From: Pseudomonadota bacterium
GTDB taxonomy: Bacteria; Pseudomonadota; Gammaproteobacteria; Burkholderiales; JAJZUU01
Assembly (NCBI GenBank): GCA_021848325.1
Contig: JAJZUU010000003.1
Span: forward strand, 1-64,000
Direction: 5' to 3'
DNA length: 64,000 nucleotides
A program made the translations under genes and the position numbers. This document shows positions 1 through 6,928 of the stretch, in pieces. Position 1 is the first letter of the stretch; every line of letters starts with the position of its first letter. The notes under the pieces were generated by a model. The model saw only the letters and a program-made list of their open reading frames with translations. It had not been told where the DNA came from and made no database searches.

Positions 1-75
1 CTCCAGCAACGTCACTTTGTAAAGTTTCATCGGAAAGCCCTCGCCGTCTTGAAGAAGATAGCGAGAGTCTAACAT
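1..75 (-). CDS. Partial hypothetical protein, N-terminus only (cut by left edge)
   Basis: Reading leftwards from an ATG ending at 75, the frame stays open for 25 codons to the window edge. A second in-frame ATG at 30 (MKLYKVTLLE) has a purine-rich GGCGAGGG before it. The first ATG directly follows a TATATT tract that could itself be a -10 element, so the shorter start may be the real one. The gene points the same way as the nif operon and lies 66 nt beyond its last gene. Too few residues are visible to assign a function. Confidence 0.4.
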   Translation of the reverse strand, partial: MLDSRYLLQDGEGFPMKLYKVTLLE

Positions 76-141
76 AATATATACGACATATCATGCGTGA
101 CGTGACACTAGCCTGAAGCGTTCACGCCCCCCACGCGCAGG

Positions 142-1002
142 CTAGCCCGCCACCGCGGCGACCTCCGGTCGCCGGGTGGCGATGGCCTCCCCGAATGCCT
201 GCAGCGTCATGTCGATCCGCCGGACACCCTGCTCCTCCAGGAAACGCGCCTCGTTGCGCGTCAGTTCCCCCTCCAGCACGGCCCAGTGGGTGTCCGAGGA
301 ACGCTTCATGATCTGACGCGCGAAGGCCCGCTCCAGTTGGTTGCGGAAGCGGCAGCCCAGGAACAGGAAATGGCGCCCGGCGCGCAACCGTTGCACCACC
401 TCGGGGATCGGGGTTTGGATGTCGATCTCGGTCAGCACCTCCACGTAGTCGGAATCGGATACCAGAAAGTTCCCGGCCGGCGCGATGGAACCCAGCGGCT
501 GGTACAGCAAGGTGTTCCAGCCGGCCGCTTCCGCCGCCTCGGCCGGCGAGCCGTCGCTGCGATAGCAGCGGGTCCAGGTCCCGAAGTGCTCGGCCTGGCT
601 CAGTCCCTGGATCTGCCCCCAGTCCCGCCGCCCCTGCAGCGCCGCCTGCATGGCGTCGTCATACCAGGCGCCCACGATGAGAGGCTGGGCGGCGAAGGCA
701 TGATGCAGCGGGCCGGGCTGCGCCCCGTCCTGGAACGCCCCCGTCAGCAGCGCGGTGAGGGTCTTGCGGTGCTTGAAGTTCTCGATGTACTGGGCCGCCG
801 CCGTGAGGTTCTTGCGTATCTTGTGGGGCACCGTCACTTTCGCCACCATTCTCTCCGCCAGCGCCTCCGGCGAACTGGGCACCGGGCTGCCCCCCGGCGA
901 GAGGTCCAGCACCCCCGGACCGAAGTAGGGCACCAGTTGCCCGGCGGATGCCTGGGTCATGACTTCGTCCAGCAGCATATTCTCGTCCATGACGCTCTCC
1001 AT
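142..1002 (-). CDS. SIR2-like domain protein at the end of the nif operon
   Basis: This 286-aa protein resembles the bacterial SIR2-like (SIR2_2) fold. It has a VPYFGPGV nucleotide-loop-like motif near residues 24-31 and the HFLFLGCRF strand motif near 211-219, which is typical of the family. SIR2 folds bind NAD and many act as NAD hydrolases or deacylases, but I cannot say which, if any, applies here. No signal peptide or membrane segment is seen, so it is probably cytoplasmic. The ORF track extends the start upstream, but the ATG at 1002 overlaps the previous gene's stop (TGATG) and is preferred; an alternative ATG lies at 990. It is the last gene of the run led by nifB. A role in nitrogen fixation rests on context only. 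Confidence 0.65.
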   Translation of the reverse strand: MESVMDENMLLDEVMTQASAGQLVPYFGPGVLDLSPGGSPVPSSPEALAERMVAKVTVPHKIRKNLTAAAQYIENFKHRKTLTALLTGAFQDGAQPGPLHHAFAAQPLIVGAWYDDAMQAALQGRRDWGQIQGLSQAEHFGTWTRCYRSDGSPAEAAEAAGWNTLLYQPLGSIAPAGNFLVSDSDYVEVLTEIDIQTPIPEVVQRLRAGRHFLFLGCRFRNQLERAFARQIMKRSSDTHWAVLEGELTRNEARFLEEQGVRRIDMTLQAFGEAIATRRPEVAAVAG

Positions 1003-1217
1003 CACTCGGTAGCCGGCGCTTTGAGGGCGGCCAGTCGTTCCTCGGGTACCCTGAACACGCCGCGACCGCCGGCCAGGGCTTGATAGCAGTCCTGGGTGCT
1101 TTGGGACAACAGATTGAACCATTCCTGGGGTTTCGCCCCGGCGGGACGCTCACCGATTTCCGAAACGCTGCCGTCCGGGGCGAAGCGCACGTGGATGACC
1201 ACCTGACTGTTTTCCAT
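1002..1217 (-). CDS. Small nif-operon protein of unknown function (71 aa)
   Basis: The start has a strong AAGGAGG ribosome site seven bases upstream, and the stop overlaps the next start, so this is a real gene. The protein is soluble, with a beta-rich beginning (VVIHVRFAPDGSV) and a single cysteine. It has no transmembrane segment or known motif that I recognise. It lies 18 nt after the DegT-like gene and is translationally coupled to the SIR2-like gene. Its place in the operon suggests an accessory role in nitrogen fixation; nothing more specific can be supported. Confidence 0.65.
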   Translation of the reverse strand: MENSQVVIHVRFAPDGSVSEIGERPAGAKPQEWFNLLSQSTQDCYQALAGGRGVFRVPEERLAALKAPATE

Positions 1218-1235
1218 GGTTTGCCTCCTTCATCG

Positions 1236-2384
1236 TTAATAGATCGCCGCACCGGCGCCCACGTTGACCGAGGCGTCCTTGGCGGTCTTGACCACGAAAC
1301 CCACTTGGTCTTCGCTCAAATGGGCATGAAACGGAAGCGCGACGGCACGGTCCGCCACCTTCTCGGCCACTGGCAGATTGCCCTTGCGCCAGCCCCGTTC
1401 CATATAGAACGCCTGCAGGTGCATGGGCTGGCAGTAGGCGGCCGCCTCCGCCTTCTCGGTGCGCAGGTCGGCCACGATGGCATCGCGGCTGCTGCGGCTG
1501 AAGCGGGTCCCCAGGTGCACCAGATACAGAAACCAGTGCACCTCGTCGGCCTCGGGCGCGACATAGGGGGGTTTGATGCCCTCGAAGGACTGGACGTGCC
1601 GCAGGTAGTCCCCTTCCACCCGCTTGCGCCGCGCCAGGATCTCCTCGATGCGCGCCAGTTGCGCCAGACCCAGGGCCGCGTTCAGGTCGCTCATGGCGGC
1701 CTGGAGCGGCGGGCTTCCGGTCGCCACCAGGGAAAACCGCTCGTCCGCGCGCCGGTTGCGGTGGTGGCGCAGTCTCGCCGCCAGTTCGGGGTCGTCCGTC
1801 ACTACCATTCCCCCCTCGCCGGCCGCCAGTGCCCCGGGCTGGGAAAAGTCGAAGATGGCGCAGTCGCCGAAGCTCCCCACCGGCCTGCCGCAGTAGCGCG
1901 AACCGATGGCCTCGGTGGAATCTTCCACCAGCAGCAGACCGTGCCGCCCGGCCAGGCTGCGCAGCGCGTCCCAGGCGGCGGGATGGCCGTTGGTGTTGCC
2001 GGCCACGATGGCCCGGGTGCGCGGCGTGATCGTGGCCTCGGCCTTGTCCGGGGCCAGGGTGCCGGCCCAGTAGTCGATGTCGGCGAACACCGGCTCGGCC
2101 CCGGCCAGGGCCACCCCATGGGCGATCTGGTGCCAGGAGAAGGACGAGACGATCACCTCGTCTCCGGGCCCGATGCCCGACGCCCGCAGGCACAGCAGCA
2201 GCCCTGCGGTGCCGCTGGCCACCGCCACCCCGTGACGGCGGCCCAGATGGGCCGCCAGGGCCGCCTCGAAAGCCTCCGCCACCGGCCCGGCGGACAGCCG
2301 CGGGGACTTGAGCACCGCCGTCACCGCGTCCAGTTCGGCTAGGCTGATGTCCGGGTCGGACAGGGCGATCCAGTCTTGGCTCAC
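1236..2384 (-). CDS. DegT/DnrJ/EryC1/StrS-fold protein lacking the PLP lysine
   Basis: This 382-aa protein has the fold-type I aminotransferase layout of the DegT/StrS family: an SGTAGLLLCL helix start near 57-66, the GDEVIV strand near 74, the cofactor-aspartate region VEDSTEAIG near 153-161, and GEGGMVVTD near 189-197. In family members the Schiff-base lysine sits five residues before this last motif (as in SFHAIKN). Here that stretch reads DFSQPGALAAGEGG, placing glycine at about residue 184. Ordinary transamination is therefore unlikely, and a binding or structural role is possible. The GTG start at 2384 forms a GTGA overlap with the preceding stop; the 20 extra residues in the ORF track are not needed. 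It is part of the nif operon. Confidence 0.8.
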   Translation of the reverse strand: MSQDWIALSDPDISLAELDAVTAVLKSPRLSAGPVAEAFEAALAAHLGRRHGVAVASGTAGLLLCLRASGIGPGDEVIVSSFSWHQIAHGVALAGAEPVFADIDYWAGTLAPDKAEATITPRTRAIVAGNTNGHPAAWDALRSLAGRHGLLLVEDSTEAIGSRYCGRPVGSFGDCAIFDFSQPGALAAGEGGMVVTDDPELAARLRHHRNRRADERFSLVATGSPPLQAAMSDLNAALGLAQLARIEEILARRKRVEGDYLRHVQSFEGIKPPYVAPEADEVHWFLYLVHLGTRFSRSSRDAIVADLRTEKAEAAAYCQPMHLQAFYMERGWRKGNLPVAEKVADRAVALPFHAHLSEDQVGFVVKTAKDASVNVGAGAAIY

Positions 2385-2644
2385 CGCCGGCTCGCCACCA
2401 CCACCCCGGTGGCCGCCGACGGGTCGTCGGTGATGCGCCAGCAATGGCCGCTGCCGTCCACCAGGTAGAGGTAGCAGCCGGGGTATTCGCGGAACGGCCG
2501 CTCGCCGCTCATGTCCGCCGCGTCGCAGCGGGTCAGCGACACCCCGGGGAAGCGGATGCGCCAGCCGGCAAGGATGTCCTCCGCTTCCCCGGGGGCCCCG
2601 AGAGCGGCGTCGAAACGCCGTAAGTCGTCTGCGCTCAAGGCCAT
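2381..2644 (-). CDS. Small nif-operon protein of unknown function (87 aa)
   Basis: The protein runs from MALSADDLRR to VVVASRR, and the ATG at 2644 lies two bases after the nifT stop. The longer ORF in the track reads through nifT in the wrong frame. It has a helical N-terminal half and a compact C-terminal half (YPGCYLYLVDGSGHCWRI) that looks like a small beta domain with two cysteines. No membrane segment is seen. It is translationally coupled to the DegT-like gene by a GTGA overlap. I do not recognise a characterised family; the association with nifT suggests a conserved nif accessory protein. Confidence 0.65.
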   Translation of the reverse strand: MALSADDLRRFDAALGAPGEAEDILAGWRIRFPGVSLTRCDAADMSGERPFREYPGCYLYLVDGSGHCWRITDDPSAATGVVVASRR

Positions 2645-2646
2645 GG

Positions 2647-2856
2647 TCACTGGCTCACCTTGCGGGCCTCGACCGTGATCGGCAGGGGCGTATCCGCCGC
2701 CAGTTCCGGCAATTCCAGTTGCCAGCCGTTGGCCAGGGTCACCAGGCCGCCCCACATCGCCGTCTTCTCCATGGAGACGATGGGCTCCTCCAGGTCCTTT
2801 TTGGCCACGTAGGCGGACAACGTGCCTGCCCCGTTCTTGCGGATCATTACCTTCAT
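2647..2856 (-). CDS. nifT: NifT/FixU family protein
   Basis: This 69-aa protein closely matches NifT/FixU as I know the family: MKVMIRKNG at the start, the middle segment KKDLEEPIVSMEK, then WGGLVTLANGW and LPITVEARK. The ATG at 2856 gives the usual length; the eight extra residues in the ORF track are not needed. NifT is a small, beta-rich, non-essential protein of unresolved role in nitrogenase maturation, usually encoded near nifHDK. Here it sits between nifS and the 87-aa gene, separated from nifHDK, which are not in the window. Confidence 0.93.
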   Translation of the reverse strand: MKVMIRKNGAGTLSAYVAKKDLEEPIVSMEKTAMWGGLVTLANGWQLELPELAADTPLPITVEARKVSQ

Positions 2857-2889
2857 TGCGCTTCTCCAAGTGTCAAACACGAATCCCGA

Positions 2890-4050
2890 TCACGCCGCGA
2901 CGGCGCCTGCAACCTTCACCACCGCGGGCAGCACCTCCAGCACCCGGTCGATGTCCGCCCTGGTGGTGTAGCGGCTGAGGGAAAAACGGATGGACGCCGC
3001 GGCCCCGGAACGGTCCAGGCCCATGGCGCTCAGCACGTGGGACGGCTCGCTGCCGCCGGCGGCGCACGCCGAACCGGCGGAGGCGTAGATGCCCGCGCGA
3101 TCCAGCTTGTCCAGGATCGCCTCCGCGTCCAGCCCGGCGAACCGGATGTTGGCGGTGTTGGCCACCCGCTCGGCCCCGCCGCCGTTGACCGTGGCACAGG
3201 GTAGCCGCGCCAATATCCCCTGCTCCAGATGGTCTCGCATTGCCTCCACCCCCGCGGCCCCCCCGTCCCCCAGCCATTGGGCCGCGAGGGCACTGGCCAC
3301 CCCGAGGCCGCCGATCGCCGGGACGTTCTCGGTGCCGCCGCGCCTGCCGCGCTCCTGATGGCCGAACAACAGCGGCGGCCACCTGAGGCCCTTGCGCACG
3401 AACAGCGCCCCAATCCCCTGGGGGCCGTGCAGCTTGTGGCCGGACAGGGACAGCAGGTCCACCGGCACCCGGGCCAGGTCGATGACCACCTTGCCCGTGG
3501 CCTGCACCGCGTCGGTGTGGAACAACGCTCCCCTGGCCCGGGCCAGCGCCGCGGCCTGCTCGATGGGAAACAGCACGCCGGTCTCGTTGTTGGCCCACAT
3601 CAGGGACACCAGGGCGGTCCCGGGGGTGACCGCCCGCTCCAGATCGGCAAGGTCCAGCCGCCCCAGGCGGTCCACCGGCAACAGGGTCACCGCCGCCCTC
3701 CCCTGGGCCTCCAGATGGCGCAGCAGAAGCAGGGTGGAGGGGTGCTCCACGGCGCTGGCGACGATGTGGCGCCGCTGCGGGTCGAGGCGCACGGCCCCGA
3801 GCATGGCGGCATGGTTTGCCTCGGTGGCGCCGCCGGTGAACACGATCTCCGCCGGCTGCGCCCCCAGCAGCCGCGCCACTTGCCCGCGCGCCTCCAGCAC
3901 CCGCTGTTTGGCCCGCTGGCCGCGGCCGTGCTTGCTGGACGGGTTGCCCCAGTCCCCCTGCAGGCAGGCCGCCATGGCCGCCACGCACTCCGGGGCCGGC
4001 CGGGTGGTGGCGTTGTTGTCCAGGTAGACTTGCTGCTCGGGGACGTTCAT
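2890..4050 (-). CDS. nifS: Cysteine desulfurase NifS
   Basis: NifS is a PLP enzyme that removes sulfur from L-cysteine and supplies it as persulfide for Fe-S clusters, including those of nitrogenase. The 386-aa protein begins at YLDNNATTRPAP. It carries the PLP lysine in SLSGHKLHGPQG (about K206), the GGTENVPAIGG segment and the catalytic-cysteine loop SAGSACAAG (about C329). The ATG at 4050 overlaps the upstream stop as ATGA; the 596-residue ORF in the track is read-through of upstream genes. Its nif-operon location points to NifS rather than housekeeping IscS. The usual scaffold partner nifU is not in the window. Confidence 0.93.
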   Translation of the reverse strand: MNVPEQQVYLDNNATTRPAPECVAAMAACLQGDWGNPSSKHGRGQRAKQRVLEARGQVARLLGAQPAEIVFTGGATEANHAAMLGAVRLDPQRRHIVASAVEHPSTLLLLRHLEAQGRAAVTLLPVDRLGRLDLADLERAVTPGTALVSLMWANNETGVLFPIEQAAALARARGALFHTDAVQATGKVVIDLARVPVDLLSLSGHKLHGPQGIGALFVRKGLRWPPLLFGHQERGRRGGTENVPAIGGLGVASALAAQWLGDGGAAGVEAMRDHLEQGILARLPCATVNGGGAERVANTANIRFAGLDAEAILDKLDRAGIYASAGSACAAGGSEPSHVLSAMGLDRSGAAASIRFSLSRYTTRADIDRVLEVLPAVVKVAGAVAA

Positions 4051-4394
4051 TGCCAGAATATCCGTTCCGGGTCCTGATTGAGTTGTTGCACCGACTCCGC
4101 CAGGGTGGCGAATTCGCCGCAGGCCAGCCACTGGTCGTTGCGGTGATCCTTGCGGTACAGGCGCCACAGGCGCCGGCGCAGGTCGTACTCCATGCGGGCG
4201 ATATCGATCATGCCGCCGGAGCGGTCGACATTGCGCGAACAACAGGGGCTGCGGACCCGGTAGCCGCCGGCCACGGCGCTCACCTCCGGCGCCACGTAGC
4301 GGTAGCGCTTGCGCTGCGCCAGCATGCGCTCGATGCGCTTGCGGTCCACGTCGTTGGGATGAGGGCCGATCGCCGTTGCGCTGTAGCTGCCCAT
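4047..4394 (-). CDS. Nif-operon protein of unknown function (115 aa)
   Basis: A basic, soluble 115-aa protein with an adjacent cysteine pair (SPCCSRN) near the middle and a tryptophan/tyrosine-rich stretch (RRLWRLYRKDHRNDQWL). The C-terminal half loosely resembles the uncharacterised DUF3024 pattern, but that is from memory and weak. No catalytic motif or membrane segment is seen. It sits between the two nifZ-family genes and nifS, 18 nt from the former and overlapping the latter by 4 nt, so co-translation with nifS is likely. Function unknown. Confidence 0.6.
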   Translation of the reverse strand: MGSYSATAIGPHPNDVDRKRIERMLAQRKRYRYVAPEVSAVAGGYRVRSPCCSRNVDRSGGMIDIARMEYDLRRRLWRLYRKDHRNDQWLACGEFATLAESVQQLNQDPERIFWQ

Positions 4395-4412
4395 GGTCGC
4401 ACCCGCCGCCGG

Positions 4413-4652
4413 TCAGACCCGGGCGATCTCCTGTTCCAGGCAGCCCACCACCCGCTCGCCCGCGAACTCCACCAGGTACACCGGCGTCTTGGACTCCTGG
4501 TGGCTGCCCACCCGGAGCACCTCGCCCACGGTCCCCTCCGCCACCAGCGGTTCCTCCACCCCCTTGTCCGGGTAGGAGCCGTCGTTGTACAGGTCGACCG
4601 CCGCCTGTACCCGTTCGCCCCACGCGTATTTCGGCAATCTCGGCTCCATCAT
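4413..4652 (-). CDS. nifZ: NifZ-family protein, second copy (79 aa)
   Basis: This short protein follows the NifZ domain pattern: YAWGERVQAAVDLYNDGSYP near the start, then a GTVGEVLRVG beta strand, then VYLVEFAGERVVGCLEQEI. NifZ helps complete the P-clusters of the MoFe protein. It overlaps the upstream nifZ by four bases and may form a two-chain version of what other organisms encode as one chain. An adjacent second ATG three bases downstream makes the exact start uncertain. The domain looks complete. Confidence 0.8.
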   Translation of the reverse strand: MMEPRLPKYAWGERVQAAVDLYNDGSYPDKGVEEPLVAEGTVGEVLRVGSHQESKTPVYLVEFAGERVVGCLEQEIARV

Positions 4653-4948
4653 GCCGCATCCTCCCTTTCCGTGCCCGCATCCACCGGATCCAGCTCCCGC
4701 GCCTTCATGCCCACCCGGTAGCCGAGCCGGTAAAAATCCACTCCGTAAATGTAGAATTGCTGCAAAAAGGTGCCGATACTGGTGACGTAACCTTCATCGC
4801 CCTTGTTCACCAGGATCTCGCCGATCTCCTTGCCGGGGAAGGTACCGTCGTTGCGCACGGTCTTGCGCGAGCGCACCTTCTGCCCGTAGCCGAAAACCGG
4901 CTCCCGGTCGATCTCCACCATGTCGCTGTCGCGGCTCAGGCCACCCAT
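4649..4948 (-). CDS. nifZ: NifZ-family protein, first copy (99 aa)
   Basis: The protein shows the NifZ signature clearly: VFGYGQKVRSRKTVRNDGTF, then IGEILVNKGDEGYVTSIGTFLQQ, and a C-terminal FYRLGYRVGMKARELD segment. NifZ is a small chaperone-like factor in maturation of the second P-cluster of nitrogenase MoFe protein. The start at 4948 has GAGGAG with good spacing; a later ATG at 4921 is less supported. It lies 13 nt after the LRV gene and overlaps the second nifZ-family gene by four bases. Confidence 0.88.
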   Translation of the reverse strand: MGGLSRDSDMVEIDREPVFGYGQKVRSRKTVRNDGTFPGKEIGEILVNKGDEGYVTSIGTFLQQFYIYGVDFYRLGYRVGMKARELDPVDAGTEREDAA

Positions 4949-4961
4949 CTCGTTCTCCTCA

Positions 4962-5747
4962 TCAAACAGGCAGACCGCATTCGTTGCCGGCCGCCGGCCC
5001 TGCGGCGGCCTCGATGCGCTGCCTGGCCAACTCCCGCACCGCCGGATCGGCGTCGCCGGACAGGCGCTCCAGGTATTCCTGCCCGATGCGGCTGGCCACC
5101 TCGTAGCGCACCCGCCAGTCCGGGTCGCCCAGCAACAGGGGCAACTGCCCGGCCGCCATGCGGTTTGCCACCTCCAGGCGCACCGCGGGGTCCGGGTCCG
5201 CCATCAGCACCGACAGCCATTCCGCCGGCAGGCGCCGGGCCACGGTGGCGCGTACCTCGGAGTCCGGGTCGTGCACCATCAGGATCAATTTCCGGGGCGG
5301 CAGGCGCCGGGCCACGATCTGCCGCACGTAATAATCGGGATCGTGGATCAGAGTGCCCAGGTGTCGCTCCTCCAGCCGCGCCGCCACCCGGATCCGCACC
5401 TCCCGGTGGGGATCGTTGCGCAGCGCCATCAGGTACTTGGCGGGCAGCCGCCGGGCCGCGCTCCAGCGCACCGTCTCGTCCGGGTCCTTGAGCAACTGGG
5501 GCAGGCAAAACACCTCCACATGATTTGCCGCGACCGCCCGCACCTCGAAGTAGGGATGCGCCAGATAGTCCCTGGCCAGGCCGGGATTCTGGGCAAAAAA
5601 TCGGTCGATGCGCTTGGCGTAGCGGTCGTGCACGCAGGCATGGCCCAGGCTGCACCCCTCGCCCTTGGCCAGCGCCAGGTGCGGGCATGTCTCGCAGCGG
5701 AGCTGCGCCCCCTGCCAGTCCCTGGTCTCGCCAAGATCAGTCGTCAT
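4962..5747 (-). CDS. LRV (leucine-rich repeat variant) Fe-S protein
   Basis: This 261-aa protein starts with a cysteine cluster, C-x2-C-x10-C-x5-C (CETC...GCSLGHAC), then about eight 24-residue helical repeats of the type DPDxxVRxxVARRLP. That is the arrangement of the LRV protein described from Azotobacter vinelandii, in which an N-terminal [4Fe-4S] cluster caps a helical solenoid. Its function there is unknown; a protein-binding role is inferred. The start is taken as the ATG at 5747, which overlaps the TPR gene stop by 11 nt; the extra N-terminal residues in the ORF track come from inside that gene. It is fifth in the nif operon. Confidence 0.88.
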   Translation of the reverse strand: MTTDLGETRDWQGAQLRCETCPHLALAKGEGCSLGHACVHDRYAKRIDRFFAQNPGLARDYLAHPYFEVRAVAANHVEVFCLPQLLKDPDETVRWSAARRLPAKYLMALRNDPHREVRIRVAARLEERHLGTLIHDPDYYVRQIVARRLPPRKLILMVHDPDSEVRATVARRLPAEWLSVLMADPDPAVRLEVANRMAAGQLPLLLGDPDWRVRYEVASRIGQEYLERLSGDADPAVRELARQRIEAAAGPAAGNECGLPV

Positions 5748-6267
5748 CGTCCTGCCCCATGCGTTCAAGCACCCCCAGCAGCACCCTTCCCCCCAGTTTG
5801 TCGGAGGGGTCCAGTTCCAGCAGTTTGGCGATGGCGGCACGCCCCTTGTCCAGGTGACCCAGGCGCATCTGCAGGTAGCCGTAGGCCTTCAGGGTGAACA
5901 GGTAGAAACGGGGCAGGATGGCCTCGTACCTCCCGAAATCCGCATCCCCCTGTTGCACCGTGCGCCAATCCTGCGCCAGGCCGGCGTCCCGGGCGGCCTT
6001 CTCCAGGCATCGCCGGGACACCCGCAGCGCCTCTTCCAGCCTGCCCTTGTAGAAATAGAACCGGTAGAGCCCGATGTAGGCGGCGGCATGCCGCGGCGCC
6101 AGGGCCAGGGCCCGGTGCAGGTGTTCCTCCGCCGCGGCATCGTCATGGTAGGACTGGCCGGCCAGGCGCAGGTGGCGCTCGGCCTCCGGCGGCAGGCCCT
6201 GGCCCAGACACTCCCGCTCCAACAGAGAGATGTCCGCGCCGCCCCTGATGTCGCCGCCGGGCGCCAT
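5737..6267 (-). CDS. TPR-like repeat protein of the nif operon
   Basis: A 176-aa soluble protein with tetratricopeptide-like helices: AEEHLHRALALAPRHAAAYIGLYR near residues 48-70 and HLDKGRAAIAKLLELDPSDKLGG near 140-160. It ends in a run of aspartates. Such repeats usually bind other proteins. The start at 6267 lies seven bases after the IscA-like gene stop; the longer ORF in the track begins inside that gene. It overlaps the LRV gene by 11 nt, so the two helical-repeat proteins may work together. The specific partner is unknown. Confidence 0.75.
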   Translation of the reverse strand: MAPGGDIRGGADISLLERECLGQGLPPEAERHLRLAGQSYHDDAAAEEHLHRALALAPRHAAAYIGLYRFYFYKGRLEEALRVSRRCLEKAARDAGLAQDWRTVQQGDADFGRYEAILPRFYLFTLKAYGYLQMRLGHLDKGRAAIAKLLELDPSDKLGGRVLLGVLERMGQDDDD

Positions 6268-6274
6268 CGATCCC

Positions 6275-6646
6275 TCAATGCTTGCGCGGGATGCTGGAGA
6301 CGGTGATGGTGGCCACCCCCGGCGCACTGCTGCTGCCGCAACTGCCGCAGGCGGCCGCGTTCGGATTGATAAAGGTCAGGCCGCTGCTCATGGGCGAGTC
6401 GCTGAAATCGATGGTGACGCCGTCCAGCAGAAGACGGCTCTCCGCCGGCAGGAACAGCTTGAGCCCGTTGCTGACGACGACGCTGTCGCCGGACCGGGGG
6501 GCGGCCTCCACCGTGAACTCCGAGGCCAACCCGGAACATCCGCCGGCGCTGACCACCAGGCGGAAGCCGGCATTCTCGTTCCCGCCGCCGAAGCGGACCA
6601 TGCGGCGCATGAATTTTTCGGCACCGGGTGTGATCGTCAGGTTCAT
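6275..6646 (-). CDS. HesB/IscA-type iron-sulfur assembly protein
   Basis: The 123-aa protein has the A-type carrier fold with the conserved cysteines in AGGCSGL (about C37) and ACGSCGS (C100 and C103). These bind iron or a [4Fe-4S] cluster for transfer to targets. A few extra residues (SSSAPGVATITV) follow the CxxC. The start has a perfect AGGAGG. It is third in the nif operon after nifB and the ferredoxin, so it is probably the nif-dedicated A-type carrier rather than the housekeeping IscA or ErpA. Confidence 0.9.
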   Translation of the reverse strand: MNLTITPGAEKFMRRMVRFGGGNENAGFRLVVSAGGCSGLASEFTVEAAPRSGDSVVVSNGLKLFLPAESRLLLDGVTIDFSDSPMSSGLTFINPNAAACGSCGSSSAPGVATITVSSIPRKH

Positions 6647-6655
6647 TTTCCCCTC

Positions 6656-6877
6656 CTATGCGGCCTGGTAGCGCGGATAGCCGTTGTCGATCACGCAGGT
6701 GTTCTCCACCGGACACACGGCCGCGCACTGGGGATCGTCGAAATAACCGATGCACTCGGTGCATTTCTTGGCGATGATGACGAAGGTGCCGTCCTTTTCC
6801 TGGATGGCCACGTTGGGGCACTCCGGCTCGCAGGCGGAGCAGGCGGTGCATTGGGAAGCGATGATCTTGTATGCCAT
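6656..6877 (-). CDS. fdxN: 2[4Fe-4S] ferredoxin downstream of nifB (FdxN type)
   Basis: This 73-aa ferredoxin has a first cluster motif C-x2-C-x2-C-x3-C ([13 protein letters not shown]) and a second C-x2-C-x8-C-x3-C ([18 protein letters not shown]), the longer spacing seen in nif-associated bacterial ferredoxins. It probably supplies electrons to NifB for FeMo-cofactor precursor synthesis or to nitrogenase. The start at 6877 is preferred over 6916 because AGGAG lies six bases upstream and the encoded [10 protein letters not shown] is the family's usual beginning. It follows nifB by 51 nt. Confidence 0.9.
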   Translation of the reverse strand: MAYKIIASQCTACSACEPECPNVAIQEKDGTFVIIAKKCTECIGYFDDPQCAAVCPVENTCVIDNGYPRYQAA

Positions 6878-6928
6878 GATTTTCTCCTGTTGCTGGTTTG
6901 GTGAAAGGTTCAACAAGGCGGCCCGGCC

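Noticed and set aside
2890-4680. 596-aa reading of nifS as a fusion with upstream sequence
   Set aside because: The N-terminal 210 residues read nifZ and the 115-aa gene in another frame. The ATG at 4050 with ATGA overlap gives a normal NifS.
4962-5747. Tandem DNA repeat
   Set aside because: The periodicity is at protein level (LRV repeats); the DNA copies are too diverged to be a recent tandem repeat.
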